Source: an uncultured bacterium
Lineage (GTDB): Bacteria > Bacillota > Clostridia > Oscillospirales > Oscillospiraceae
Assembly: GCA_946056135.1 (NCBI GenBank)
Contig: CAMGIN010000004.1
Location: 1 to 57,746 of the forward strand
Direction: 5' to 3'
DNA: 57,746 nucleotides
In this document: one piece after another, positions 41,586 through 49,951 of the stretch
Numbering within the stretch: the first letter of the stretch is position 1
Layout: the number at the start of each line of letters is the position of its first letter
Program-made: the position numbers and the translations under genes
The notes under the pieces: model-generated
The model's input: the letters and a program-made list of their open reading frames with translations, nothing else
What the model was told of the DNA's origin: nothing
The model's database searches: none

Positions 41586-42433
41586 ATATGTTTCCCGGAA
41601 AGCGCGGCGGCAATACGCTGAATGTTTTCTTGACTGATCTCCCGGTTCCGGCAGCAGTACTCCTGATACAGCACGTCGATCACAATCAGTTGAGCGACCT
41701 TGGCCGGGACGGAGCCGATCTGGAAGGGGCTTTCGTTGGAGCCGCAGCGAAGCACCACATCTGCCAGCTTTGCCGCCGGAGACTTGTGGAACCGGGTCAC
41801 CAGAACCGTATGGATCCCCAGACTTTTTGCCAGTTCCAGCACCTGAAGGCCGCTGGTGGTGGCGCCGGAATAGGAAAACAGCAGGATCACATCCTCCTGC
41901 CCCATGGTGGCGGCAGCGGATATCTGGGTGTGGGAGTCGGAGACGGCACAGAATTTTCCTGTAACGGTGGAGAACAGGTGGGCGCATTCCTGGGCCATGA
42001 CCATACTGCCGCCGGAGCCGATGCACATGACCCGGGGCGCTTTTTCAAACAGCTCTACTGCCCGCAGCACCTGGTTTGGCTCCACCAGCTCAATGGTTTG
42101 ACGGATGGCCTCGGCAGACAACCGGCCAACCTCCGCGCAGCGGCCCTCCAGCGTGTCCGGGGACTGTTCCAGGGGCTTCTGAGTTTGGCCGGACACGGAA
42201 TGCTTTGCCAGCTCAATTTTGAAAGCGTTGAAGCCCTTCAGCTTCAGGCTGCGGCAGAACCGGGAGACTGTGGCCTCCGCGACGCCGCATTCTTCGGCCA
42301 GCTGGGTGATGGACATGAACTGCACCTGATTATGCTGTGCCAGAACATAGTCTGCCACCTTTCGTTCCGAGGCTGTCAGATGGTAATAGGAGGCATGAAT
42401 ACGCTCAAGGATATTCATAGTCCGTTCGCTCAT
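41582..42433 (-). CDS. MurR/RpiR family transcriptional regulator
   Basis: Start at ATG 42433 (AAAGGGG seven bases upstream), giving 283 residues. The N-terminal HTH is about residues 5-80 (LTASERKVADYVLAQ, SITQLAEECGVAEATVSRFC). The C-terminal SIS domain (VMCIGSGGSMVMAQECAHLF, VILLFSYSGATTSGLQVLEL) would bind a sugar phosphate. RpiR regulators commonly control sialic acid/amino-sugar use, and such a locus starts 130 bp upstream. It is the first gene of a coupled trio with lrgA and lrgB, so it may link amino-sugar breakdown to LrgAB. Confidence 0.92.
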   Translation of the reverse strand: MSERTMNILERIHASYYHLTASERKVADYVLAQHNQVQFMSITQLAEECGVAEATVSRFCRSLKLKGFNAFKIELAKHSVSGQTQKPLEQSPDTLEGRCAEVGRLSAEAIRQTIELVEPNQVLRAVELFEKAPRVMCIGSGGSMVMAQECAHLFSTVTGKFCAVSDSHTQISAAATMGQEDVILLFSYSGATTSGLQVLELAKSLGIHTVLVTRFHKSPAAKLADVVLRCGSNESPFQIGSVPAKVAQLIVIDVLYQEYCCRNREISQENIQRIAAALSGKHI

Positions 42434-42567
42434 TCCAAGACCCCTTTCGTCTTCTGTTTGTAACGGTTCCGATGCGCTTCCTTTTCCTGCGGCGGAGCCG
42501 CTGACTTTTTTCAAATCGGGCATCAGGGGAGAGCCAAGCGCCTCCCCTGAAGTATGTGGCTTTGGCG

Positions 42568-43767
42568 TTATTCGCCCAGAATCTGGGTCATCATCTGATC
42601 GACCAGGATCAGGCAGCGGGGAACATGGAAGGGACCCTTGAAGGTGGAACCCTTGCAGGCGGGCTGGGTGGGCTGGCCGTCCCGGCGCAGATACCCATAC
42701 CACTCGCCGTATTCGTCGGCAAAATAGGTTTTGCAGTAGTCCAGCACCTGGTAGAAGATGTCCAGGTATTTTTCGTCTCTGGTGTCCCGGTAGATCATCA
42801 TAGAGGCGATCAGAGCCTCATTGTGGGGCCACCACAGCTTCATGTCATGCTCGTAGGCCTCCGGGGGATTGCCCAGGCAGTCCATAAAGTACAGGATGCC
42901 GCCAAATTCCTTATCCCAGCCCATGTTGAAGGCCATGTCGAATACGTTGATGGCCTTGGCGTGGAGTTCCGGGTCGCCGGTCTCGTTGGCGTAGTCCATC
43001 AGGAACCAGCTGCATTCAATATCGTGGCCGGGATTGACCATGCGGCCCTCAGTGATTCCCAGCCGGGGGGTGCCGTCCGGAGCCACATTTTCCAGGGTGC
43101 AGTGCAGATCGGGCTTGACGTGGTAGTTGAAAATGTCCGCGATGCACTCCTTGGCCCGGGCGTCGTACAGCTCCGTCATCTCCGGATCCACCCGCTTCAT
43201 GACGCCGGTGACATTCAGAATGATCATGGGGATGCCCAGGGAACGGCCGGTGCGGGTCTCGGGGATGGTCTTGGGACCCATGCCGGTGGGATCGGCCATG
43301 CCGTGGTTCAGGTTCCAGTACAGGTCATAAGCCCGGCGGGCCCGCTCCAGGTGCTCCTTCTCCCCGGTGATGCCGTAATACTCGGCGTTGGCCAGGCAGT
43401 AGAAGGCTTCGCTGAAGCAGTAACGGCGCTGGCGCAGGGGCTGGCCGTCCTCGGTGACGGTGAAGTACAGGCGGCCGCCGGCGGCGCGGTTGACGCAGTA
43501 GTTTTCCAGGAAGTCGATGCAGCTCTTGGAGGCTGCCAGCCATTCCTCCCGGACGCCGTAGACGTGGCAAAGGTAGGCGTAGGTCCAGCCGCACCGGCCC
43601 TGCATCCAAACACTCTTGTCGGTGGAGTAGACCTTGCCCTTGCGGTCCAGGCAGGTGTAAATGCCGCCGTGGACGCTGTCCATTCCGTTTTTCAGCCAGA
43701 AGTCTGCCACGCCCTTCAGCTGCTGGCGAACCCACTCTCGTTCGGCGATCATTTTTTGACGATCCAT
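42568..43767 (-). CDS. AGE-family N-acylglucosamine 2-epimerase
   Basis: Start at ATG 43767 (AGGAGG nine bases upstream). The 399 residues form an (alpha/alpha)6-barrel enzyme with family residues in MQGRCGWTYAYLCHVYG, GITEGRMVNPGHDIECSWF and LWWPHNEALIASM, including the two catalytic His. AGE enzymes interconvert ManNAc and GlcNAc; cellobiose epimerases share the fold. With NanA and a ROK kinase close by, the ManNAc to GlcNAc step of sialic acid catabolism is the best reading. It diverges from yesL. Confidence 0.85.
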   Translation of the reverse strand: MDRQKMIAEREWVRQQLKGVADFWLKNGMDSVHGGIYTCLDRKGKVYSTDKSVWMQGRCGWTYAYLCHVYGVREEWLAASKSCIDFLENYCVNRAAGGRLYFTVTEDGQPLRQRRYCFSEAFYCLANAEYYGITGEKEHLERARRAYDLYWNLNHGMADPTGMGPKTIPETRTGRSLGIPMIILNVTGVMKRVDPEMTELYDARAKECIADIFNYHVKPDLHCTLENVAPDGTPRLGITEGRMVNPGHDIECSWFLMDYANETGDPELHAKAINVFDMAFNMGWDKEFGGILYFMDCLGNPPEAYEHDMKLWWPHNEALIASMMIYRDTRDEKYLDIFYQVLDYCKTYFADEYGEWYGYLRRDGQPTQPACKGSTFKGPFHVPRCLILVDQMMTQILGE

Positions 43768-43818
43768 AAGGTAATTCCTCCTATTATATAATTCCATAGT
43801 TTCTTTCCGGTTTTTCTT

Positions 43819-43847
43819 ATCATACCATTTCTGGAAAATGATTTCAA
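43819..43847 (-). promoter_or_regulatory. AGE epimerase promoter with operator-like sequence
   Basis: TTGAAA (43847-43842), 17-base spacer, TATGAT (43824-43819). The spacer includes GGAAAATGATTTCAA, resembling the palindrome TTGAAAATTATTTTCAA before the ABC importer. Confidence 0.6.
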
Positions 43848-43883
43848 TCACAAACCAAATCAGAAAAAACTTTTTTTCAGGCA

Positions 43884-43912
43884 GTGACACAAAAGGCTGT
43901 CTGTGCTACAAT
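43884..43912 (+). promoter_or_regulatory. yesL promoter
   Basis: GTGACA (43884-43889), 17-base spacer, TACAAT (43907-43912). Confidence 0.65.
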
Positions 43913-43941
43913 AATCCCATCAAATTCCCGGAGGGATCGTT

Positions 43942-44568
43942 ATGTTTCAAAAGCTTTTCAACCCAGACAATGCCCTGATGATCACCATGTCCCAGATCAC
44001 AGACTGTATTTTCCTGAGCCTGTTCTGGCTGCTGGGGTGCGTACCGTTGGTCACTGTCGGTGCGTCCTCTGCCGCGCTGTACGATGCCGCCTTCCGGGCT
44101 TTCCGGCAGGGAGACAAGCATTCCTGGCGGCGCTTCTTCGGGACCTTCCGGCGGAACTGGAAAGCGGGTATTCTGCCGTCGCTGGTGTTCCTGGCGGTGT
44201 TTGCCCTGGCGGCCTGGCTGTTGATTAGGATTTGGAACGCCGCCGCGGCCGGGACGGTTTCCTGGATGGTGTTCTCCGCATCGGCCCTGGTGGGGGTATT
44301 GGTGCTGGGGATTCTGAACGTTTTGTTCCCGGTACTGTCACGGTTTGAAAACTCCTTCGCGAGGCTCCTGAAAAACACGGTGCTGCTGGCGCTGGCCAAC
44401 ATGCCCCGGACCCTGGCGCTGGGCGTAGTGAATGCCGTGACGATTTATCTGTGCGTCCGGTTTATTTTCCCGCTGTTTTTCCTGCCGGCTCTGGCAGCGC
44501 TGATCGGGACGCTCTTTCTGGAGCCCATGTTCCGACCCTATATGCAGCAGGAAGAGGACGCCGTCTGA
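43942..44568 (+). CDS. YesL family (DUF624) membrane protein
   Basis: A 208-residue protein with about five helices and the DUF624 pattern: MFQKLFNPDNALMITMSQITD, FWLLGCVPLVTVGASSAALY and WRRFFGTFRRNWKAG. YesL-type proteins accompany carbohydrate ABC importers in Firmicutes; their molecular role is not known. GGAGGG precedes the ATG. Its stop abuts the stop of the convergent esterase gene with no gap, and its terminator lies inside that gene. Confidence 0.88.
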   Translation: MFQKLFNPDNALMITMSQITDCIFLSLFWLLGCVPLVTVGASSAALYDAAFRAFRQGDKHSWRRFFGTFRRNWKAGILPSLVFLAVFALAAWLLIRIWNAAAAGTVSWMVFSASALVGVLVLGILNVLFPVLSRFENSFARLLKNTVLLALANMPRTLALGVVNAVTIYLCVRFIFPLFFLPALAALIGTLFLEPMFRPYMQQEEDAV

Positions 44569-45228
44569 CTATGATACAATTTGTGGTACCAATTCGGCCA
44601 ACGCCGCTGCCAGGGCGGCGTGGCCTTTTTTTGTCAGATGCATATAGTCCACTTGATTAAATTCACAGCCCAGCTGCCCCGCGTCCAGGAAGCGGACGCC
44701 CAGCAGGTCGCATTGCTCCTTATAATAAAGGGCCAACTTTTCGGACTTCTCCACGCATCCGCGGCCCATGGTCTCGGCAACGGGGCTGGTCAGCATTCCG
44801 GCACCGATGGGTGGCGGGGCGATCACCAGAATGTTGGGCGCCTGGCCACCCCAGCAGTCTGTATCCGTGGCCTTTTTCACCAGCCGTGCCATGCCGATGG
44901 CGATGCAGCCGGCGCTGGCGTAAAACCGATCCTTGGTATCGTTGGTGCCCAACATGATAATCAGCAGATCGATACTTTCGTGACTTTTCAGGCAGGGATA
45001 GATGTAATCCAGGGCGTTGAGACCCTCATGGAGGGGATCGTCAAAGCAGGTGGTCCGGCCGGAAAGCCCTTCTTCGATCACAAGATAGCCTTCGCCGAGC
45101 TTTGCCTGCAGCAGCTGTGTCCAGCGCTCGTGCTCATTGAAGCGGATGCCGCCGTCCGCGCAGTCGGCAGGATCGGCGCAGTAGCCGTGGGTATTGGAAT
45201 CTCCCAGACAAAGGATGTGTTTGTTCAT
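44569..45228 (-). CDS. SGNH/GDSL-type esterase
   Basis: A 219-residue SGNH hydrolase: block I LCLGDSNTHG (Ser), block III LGTNDTKDRF, and block V DYMHLTKKG (Asp/His). The start at 45228 has GAGGG upstream. There is no signal peptide, so it acts in the cytoplasm. Beside sialic-acid genes it may deacetylate O-acetylated sialic acid after uptake, but arylesterase-like SGNH proteins are similar. Its last codons overlap a strong opposite-strand terminator hairpin. Confidence 0.85.
   Translation of the reverse strand: MNKHILCLGDSNTHGYCADPADCADGGIRFNEHERWTQLLQAKLGEGYLVIEEGLSGRTTCFDDPLHEGLNALDYIYPCLKSHESIDLLIIMLGTNDTKDRFYASAGCIAIGMARLVKKATDTDCWGGQAPNILVIAPPPIGAGMLTSPVAETMGRGCVEKSEKLALYYKEQCDLLGVRFLDAGQLGCEFNQVDYMHLTKKGHAALAAALAELVPQIVS
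44596..44632 (+). terminator. yesL terminator inside the esterase gene
   Basis: GGCCAACGCCGC/GCGGCGTGGCC stem followed by TTTTTTT. It lies within the 3' coding end of the convergent SGNH gene. Confidence 0.85.
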
Positions 45229-45335
45229 AATCATTCCCTCATTAAAATAAACATCAGAGTATTTCTATGTTAAAGAATAGCATGTTTTCCGGGCGCGTCA
45301 AGTGCGGCGGAACACTTTCGTCACAGTGCTAAAAT

Positions 45336-45440
45336 TTGGAAACGTTTTCTTGTTCAAAATGGAAAAAGTTTTCGAAAATGCGATCTTTGAAAATTATTTT
45401 CAAAAAATCCGTTGACTTTCACAAGTGAATGGTGTAATAT
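45336..45440 (+). promoter_or_regulatory. Promoter, cre site and palindrome controlling the ABC importer
   Basis: Promoter TTGACT (45412-45417), 17-base spacer, TAATAT (45435-45440). TTGGAAACGTTTTCT (45336-45350) fits the CcpA cre consensus WTGNAANCGNWNNCW at every position. TTGAAAATTATTTTCAA (45387-45403) is a perfect palindrome just before the -35 and is a candidate RpiR site. The 45229-45597 gap otherwise holds leader hairpins (AAAGGGC/GCCCTTT near 45495). Confidence 0.7.
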
Positions 45441-45597
45441 GGAACATAGAAATGGATGATTTAACAATTCCTTCCAAAAAGGTTCTTCCCCAAAGGGCTT
45501 GCCCTTTTTCTTCCTTGCAGCGCAGGGAAGAATGATTTTTGGCTTTAACGGCGAGAAGCCGTGACAGCATACAAGAAATTTACTAGGAGGAAACACA

Positions 45598-46932
45598 ATG
45601 AAGAAGATTATTGCCCTTCTGCTGGCTCTGGTCATGGTTGTCGGCCTGTGCGCCTGCTCCGTGTCCAAGACCGAAGAGACCAAGCCCGCGGAGACCAAGG
45701 CCGCGGAAACCAATGCTCCCGCTGAGACTCAGGCTGCCGCTCCCGAAGCTGCTCCTGTGGAGATCTCTCTGTGGACCTACCCCATCGGCAAGTGGACCGA
45801 CGAGGCTACTGTCTCCGCTCTGCTGGCTGATTTCAATGCCGCTTATCCCAACATCACCGTCAAGGTTGAGTACCTGGACTACACCAATGGTGACGACAAG
45901 GTCAACACCGCCATCGAAGGCGGCCAGGCTCCTGACATCGTTATGGAAGGACCCGAGCGTCTGATCGCCAACTGGGGTGCCAAGGGCCTGATGGTGGACC
46001 TGAAGGACATCGTTCCCGCCGGTACCTATGACTCCATCATTTCTTCCTGCACCAGCGCCAACGGTGAAGTCTACGAAATGCCCGTCTGTATGATCGCCCA
46101 CTGCATGGCTATCAACCGCGATGTCTTCGAGGCTGCCGGCGCTCTGCAGTACCTGAACGAAGAGACCCACACCTGGAACTCCGTTGATGACTTCTTCAAG
46201 GCTGTTCAGGCTGTCTACGATGCCGGTTACGACTATGTCGGCACCATCTACTGCGGCGGCCAGGGCGGCGACCAGGGCACCCGCGCTCTGATCACCAACG
46301 TCAGCGGCGGCACCTATGCCAACGCCGAGCACACCGAGTACACCTACGCTTCTCAGGAGAACGCTGAGGGCCTGGCCAGACTGTACGCTCAGGACGGCAT
46401 CAACTTCGACACCGCTATCGTCGCTTCCGACGAGATCCAGAACTTCGTCAACGGCACCTTCCAGATGGCCTTCTGCTGGAACATCAGCCAGGAAGTCAAC
46501 AATGCCGACGCTCTGGGCTTCGACGTTCTGCCCATGGCCTTCCCCTCCGACACCACTCCCTCCCTGCAGGGCGGTATCTGGGGCTTCGGCGTGTTCAACA
46601 ACGGCGATGCTGCCAAGATCGAGGCTGCCAAGACCTTCATCAAGTTCATGACCGAGGACGACGCCCAGTACACTAAGGCTGTTGAGGCCACTACCTTCGC
46701 TCCTGTCCGTGACGTTGACGGCATCTACGCCACCAACGAGCTGTTCCCCGAGTACTCCCTGCTGAGCCCCCTGATGGGTGACTACTATCAGATCACCAAG
46801 GGCTGGACCCAGGCTCGTACCGAGTGGTGGAACATGCTGCAGCGTGTGGACGCTTCCGACGGTTCTGTCGAAGCCATCCTGGCTGAGATGACTGCTGCCC
46901 AGGATGCAGCCAATGCTGCTGCCGCAGAGTAA
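45598..46932 (+). CDS. Sugar ABC transporter substrate-binding lipoprotein
   Basis: A 444-residue lipoprotein. The signal peptide ends in lipobox LCAC with lipidated Cys20, then a Thr/Glu/Ala-rich linker to about residue 54. The family 1 extracellular solute-binding fold follows (ISLWTYPIGKWTDEATV, GGQAPDIVMEGPERLIANWG). It delivers a sugar, probably sialic acid or a related amino sugar, to the permeases downstream. Codon use (strong preference for C-ending codons) suggests very high expression. A terminator between it and the permeases fits the usual excess of binding protein. Confidence 0.93.
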   Translation: MKKIIALLLALVMVVGLCACSVSKTEETKPAETKAAETNAPAETQAAAPEAAPVEISLWTYPIGKWTDEATVSALLADFNAAYPNITVKVEYLDYTNGDDKVNTAIEGGQAPDIVMEGPERLIANWGAKGLMVDLKDIVPAGTYDSIISSCTSANGEVYEMPVCMIAHCMAINRDVFEAAGALQYLNEETHTWNSVDDFFKAVQAVYDAGYDYVGTIYCGGQGGDQGTRALITNVSGGTYANAEHTEYTYASQENAEGLARLYAQDGINFDTAIVASDEIQNFVNGTFQMAFCWNISQEVNNADALGFDVLPMAFPSDTTPSLQGGIWGFGVFNNGDAAKIEAAKTFIKFMTEDDAQYTKAVEATTFAPVRDVDGIYATNELFPEYSLLSPLMGDYYQITKGWTQARTEWWNMLQRVDASDGSVEAILAEMTAAQDAANAAAAE

Positions 46933-46960
46933 TTCCAAAGGCGCAGAAAAGCAAATCACC

Positions 46961-46997
46961 AAAAGCCCCTTCCCTTCCAAGGGGGAGGGGCTTTTTT
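46961..46997 (+). terminator. Attenuating terminator between binding protein and permeases
   Basis: AAAAGCCCCTTCCC/GGGGAGGGGCTTTTTT hairpin. It probably lets only part of the transcripts continue. Confidence 0.85.
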
Positions 46998-47000
46998 AGG

Positions 47001-47065
47001 TAAGAAGTTAGAGAGAATAGTGAATAGATTACTTTTCCACTGTTCACTTTTACCTATTACTTCAA
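47001..47065. repeat. Word-repeat palindromic spacer
   Basis: TAAGAAGTTAGAGAGAATAGTGAATAG on the left and CACTGTTCACTTTTACCTATTACTTC on the right are approximate inverse complements. The spacer is AT-rich and non-coding, between the terminator and the permease. Confidence 0.5.
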
Positions 47066-47084
47066 GTTTGAGAGGGGGATCTCC

Positions 47085-47996
47085 TTGGCAAAGAATAACG
47101 TTCAATACAGCAAAAAGCAGCGCAGGCTGGTGATGCAGGAAAACATTGCTGCCTACCTGTTCCTGCTGCCCTTCCTAGTCTTCTTCGTGGGCTTTGTTCT
47201 GTATCCCATGTTCATGTGCATCTACACCAGCTTCTTTGACGCCACCATGGGCCGTGAGGATATTTTTGTTGGTTTCGAAAATTACAAGGCCCTGTTCCAG
47301 GATGAGGTGTTCTGGATTGCACTGAAGAACACCATGGTCATCGTTTTGGTTTCCGTTCCTATCACCTGCATCTTCTCGCTGTGGGTGGCCTCCGCCATCA
47401 GCAAGATGCCTGTGGCCGCCACCTCCGCGTTCCGCTGCATCTTCTACCTGCCTGTGGTCACCGGTTCCGTGGCCGTTACCATGGTCTGGAAGTGGATGTT
47501 CAACAACTACTACGGCATTTTCAACTACCTGGGCAAGGATGTCCTGGGAATCCTGGATAAGCCCATCAACTGGCTGGGCGATCCCAAGTACGCTCTGGGC
47601 TGCATCATTCTGATCCTGCTGACCACCTCTGTAGGTCAGCCCATTGTGCTGTATGTCTCCGCGCTGGACAATGTGGATAAGTCTTTGGTAGAGGCTGCCG
47701 AAGTGGATGGGGCTACCCCCAAGCAGGCCTTCTGGAAGATCAAGTGGCCCCAGATGATGCCCACCACCTTGTACATCCTGGTTATCACCACCATCAACTC
47801 CTTCCAGTGCTTCGCGCTGATTCAGCTGCTGACCTCCGGCGGTCCCAAGAACTCCACCATGACCATCATGTATTACATCTATTACAACGCCTTCAAGCTG
47901 TACAAGTACGGTTACGGCAACGCAATGGGTGTGATCCTGGCCATCATCATTGCCATCCTGTCCGCCATTCAGTTTAAGGCCGGACAGGAAAAGTAA
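47085..47996 (+). CDS. Sugar ABC transporter permease (MalF/LacF-like)
   Basis: A 303-residue permease with six helices. The EAA loop EAAEVDGATPKQAFWKIKWPQM, which docks the ATPase, is near residues 205-226. It starts with TTG at 47085, preceded by AGGGGG. It pairs with the next gene. No ATPase gene is in this cluster, so a shared MsmK/MsmX-type ATPase elsewhere is presumably used, as in many Firmicute sugar importers. Confidence 0.93.
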   Translation: MAKNNVQYSKKQRRLVMQENIAAYLFLLPFLVFFVGFVLYPMFMCIYTSFFDATMGREDIFVGFENYKALFQDEVFWIALKNTMVIVLVSVPITCIFSLWVASAISKMPVAATSAFRCIFYLPVVTGSVAVTMVWKWMFNNYYGIFNYLGKDVLGILDKPINWLGDPKYALGCIILILLTTSVGQPIVLYVSALDNVDKSLVEAAEVDGATPKQAFWKIKWPQMMPTTLYILVITTINSFQCFALIQLLTSGGPKNSTMTIMYYIYYNAFKLYKYGYGNAMGVILAIIIAILSAIQFKAGQEK

Positions 47997-48012
47997 GGAA
48001 GGAGGCGCGAAT

Positions 48013-48927
48013 ATGAAGAACTTCAATCGACTTGATGCCGAGCAACGCCGGGCCAGGATTTACTCCGTATTCTCCTGGATTCTGATCTGCGTGATCGCTT
48101 TTACCTTCCTGTTCCCTCTGTACTGGATCATCACCGGCTCCTTTAAGACGAAGCAGGAGATCCTGTCTTCCACCCCTGTGTGGGTTCCCTCCGATTGGGT
48201 CATGACCAACTACCAGAATCTGATGAGCAAGCGTTCCGCACCGCTGTTTCAACTGTCCGCTTTTGGTTACACCATCACTGGCCCCACGGTTCCCGCTGCT
48301 ATCCGCTGGCTGATCAATACAGTGGTCATGTCGGTCAGCTCCATGCTGCTGACCTGCCTGACCGCCTCTATGGCAGGCTACGCCCTGGCGAAGAAGCGCT
48401 TCTATGGCAGAACGATCCTGTTCAGCCTCATCGTCTGTGCCATGGCCTTGCCCAAGCAGGTCATTCTGATCCCTCTGCTGCGGGAAATGTCTGCTTTGGG
48501 ACTGTATGATACCATTTGGGCGGTCATCATTCCCATCGTCGGCTGGCCCTTCGGCGTGTTCCTGCTGAAGCAGTTTGCGGAAGGCATTCCCACGGAAATG
48601 GTGGAGGCCTGCCGGATCGACGGCGCCAGCGAGTGGAGAACCTTTACCGATGTCATGTTCCCCATGATTAAGCCCGGCGTCGGCGCCTGCGCGATCTTTA
48701 CCTTCATCAACTCCTGGAACGACTATTTCATGCAACTCATCATGCTGATGGGCACCGATAAGCTGACCATTTCCGTTGGTATCGCCACCATGCAGGGCGA
48801 AAACTCCACGGACTTTGGCATTCTGATGGCCGGTTCTGCCCTGGCTTCCGTTCCCATCATCATTGTGTTCCTGGTTTTCCAGAAATACTTCACGAAGGGC
48901 ATCACCATGGGTGCGGTGAAGGGCTAA
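48013..48927 (+). CDS. Sugar ABC transporter permease (MalG/LacG-like)
   Basis: Start at ATG 48013 (AAGGAGG seven bases upstream), 304 residues, six helices. The N-terminal helix ILICVIAFTFLFPLYWIITG is typical of MalG-type permeases. The EAA loop is VEACRIDGASEWRTFTDVMFP. It is 16 bp from the partner permease and forms the heterodimeric pore of the importer. Confidence 0.93.
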   Translation: MKNFNRLDAEQRRARIYSVFSWILICVIAFTFLFPLYWIITGSFKTKQEILSSTPVWVPSDWVMTNYQNLMSKRSAPLFQLSAFGYTITGPTVPAAIRWLINTVVMSVSSMLLTCLTASMAGYALAKKRFYGRTILFSLIVCAMALPKQVILIPLLREMSALGLYDTIWAVIIPIVGWPFGVFLLKQFAEGIPTEMVEACRIDGASEWRTFTDVMFPMIKPGVGACAIFTFINSWNDYFMQLIMLMGTDKLTISVGIATMQGENSTDFGILMAGSALASVPIIIVFLVFQKYFTKGITMGAVKG

Positions 48928-48937
48928 GCCTATCCGT

Positions 48938-48989
48938 AAATTTAAGATACAAGATATCAGTACGAAATATCTGATATCTGGAAATTGAG
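48938..48989. repeat. Word-repeat palindromic spacer
   Basis: AAGATACAAGATATCAG and ATCTGATATCTGG inverted arms in the gap before nanA, sharing words with the 6283-6325 repeat. Confidence 0.5.
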
Positions 48990-48996
48990 GTAAAAT

Positions 48997-49902
48997 ATGG
49001 ATACAAAAAAATATGAAGGTATTATTCCTGCTTTCTATGCCTGTTATGACAAAGATGGCAGCATTAGCCCCAAGGCTGTCCGGGATCTGACCCGTTATCT
49101 CATCGACAAGGGCGTCAAGGGCCTGTATGTGGGTGGATCCTCCGGCGAGTGCATCTACCAGGGCAAGGAAGAACGCAAAGTGGTCCTGGAGAATGTTATG
49201 GCCGAAGCCAAGGGCAAGATTACGGTCATTGCCCACGTCGCCTGCAACAACACCGCCGATTCCCAGGAGCTGGCCGCTCATGCGGAATCCCTGGGGGTGG
49301 ACGCCATCGCTGCCATTCCTCCCATCTACTTTCACCTGCCTCCCTATGCCATTGCGAAATATTGGAACGACATCTCCGCTGCCGCGCCCAATACGGATTT
49401 TATCATCTACAACATTCCTCAGCTGGCGGGTGTTAGCCTGACGGTACCGCTGCTGAAGGAAATGCTGAGAAATCCCCGCTGCATCGGTGTCAAGAACTCC
49501 TCTATGCCTACCCAGGACATCCAGATGTGGCGGGATGAAGGCGCTATCGTCTTCAACGGCCCCGATGAGCAGCTGATCTGCGGCCTGGCCATGGGCGCTG
49601 TGGGCGGCATCGGCGGTACCTATGCGGCTATGCCTGAGCTGTACATTGGCATGCGCAAGGAGCTGCTGGCCGGCAACCTCCAGAAGGCGCAGGATATGCA
49701 GAACGAGGCCTGCCGCATCATCTACAAGATGTGCTCCGGCCATGGCAACATGTACGCTGTCATCAAGGAGATTCTGCGCCGCAACGGCGGCCCCGACTGC
49801 GGCTCCGTCCGGGCGCCTCTGGCAGAATTGATTGAGAGCGACTACCCCATTGTGGATGAATGCGTCGCCATGATCAACGCAGCAATCAAACAGTATTGCT
49901 GA
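48997..49902 (+). CDS. nanA: N-acetylneuraminate lyase
   Basis: Cleaves N-acetylneuraminate to ManNAc and pyruvate. The 301-residue DHDPS/NAL-family TIM barrel has GGSSGE at 46-51 (pyruvate carboxylate binding), Tyr138 in YNIPQ and the Schiff-base Lys166 in IGVKNSS. The GSSGE loop and GLYVGGSSGE context fit sialate lyase better than dihydrodipicolinate synthase. The neighbours (ABC importer, AGE epimerase, ROK kinase, RpiR regulator) support this. Ribosome site is a short GAGG. A terminator follows. Confidence 0.87.
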   Translation: MDTKKYEGIIPAFYACYDKDGSISPKAVRDLTRYLIDKGVKGLYVGGSSGECIYQGKEERKVVLENVMAEAKGKITVIAHVACNNTADSQELAAHAESLGVDAIAAIPPIYFHLPPYAIAKYWNDISAAAPNTDFIIYNIPQLAGVSLTVPLLKEMLRNPRCIGVKNSSMPTQDIQMWRDEGAIVFNGPDEQLICGLAMGAVGGIGGTYAAMPELYIGMRKELLAGNLQKAQDMQNEACRIIYKMCSGHGNMYAVIKEILRRNGGPDCGSVRAPLAELIESDYPIVDECVAMINAAIKQYC

Positions 49903-49907
49903 CACCC

Positions 49908-49936
49908 AAAGCCGCCGGGTCCCCCGGCGGCTTTCT
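49908..49936 (+). terminator. Hairpin after nanA
   Basis: AAAGCCGCCGGG/CCCGGCGGCTTT stem, then CTTG. It is GC-rich but the T run is short. Confidence 0.65.
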
Positions 49937-49951
49937 TGTAAGGAGATCGTT

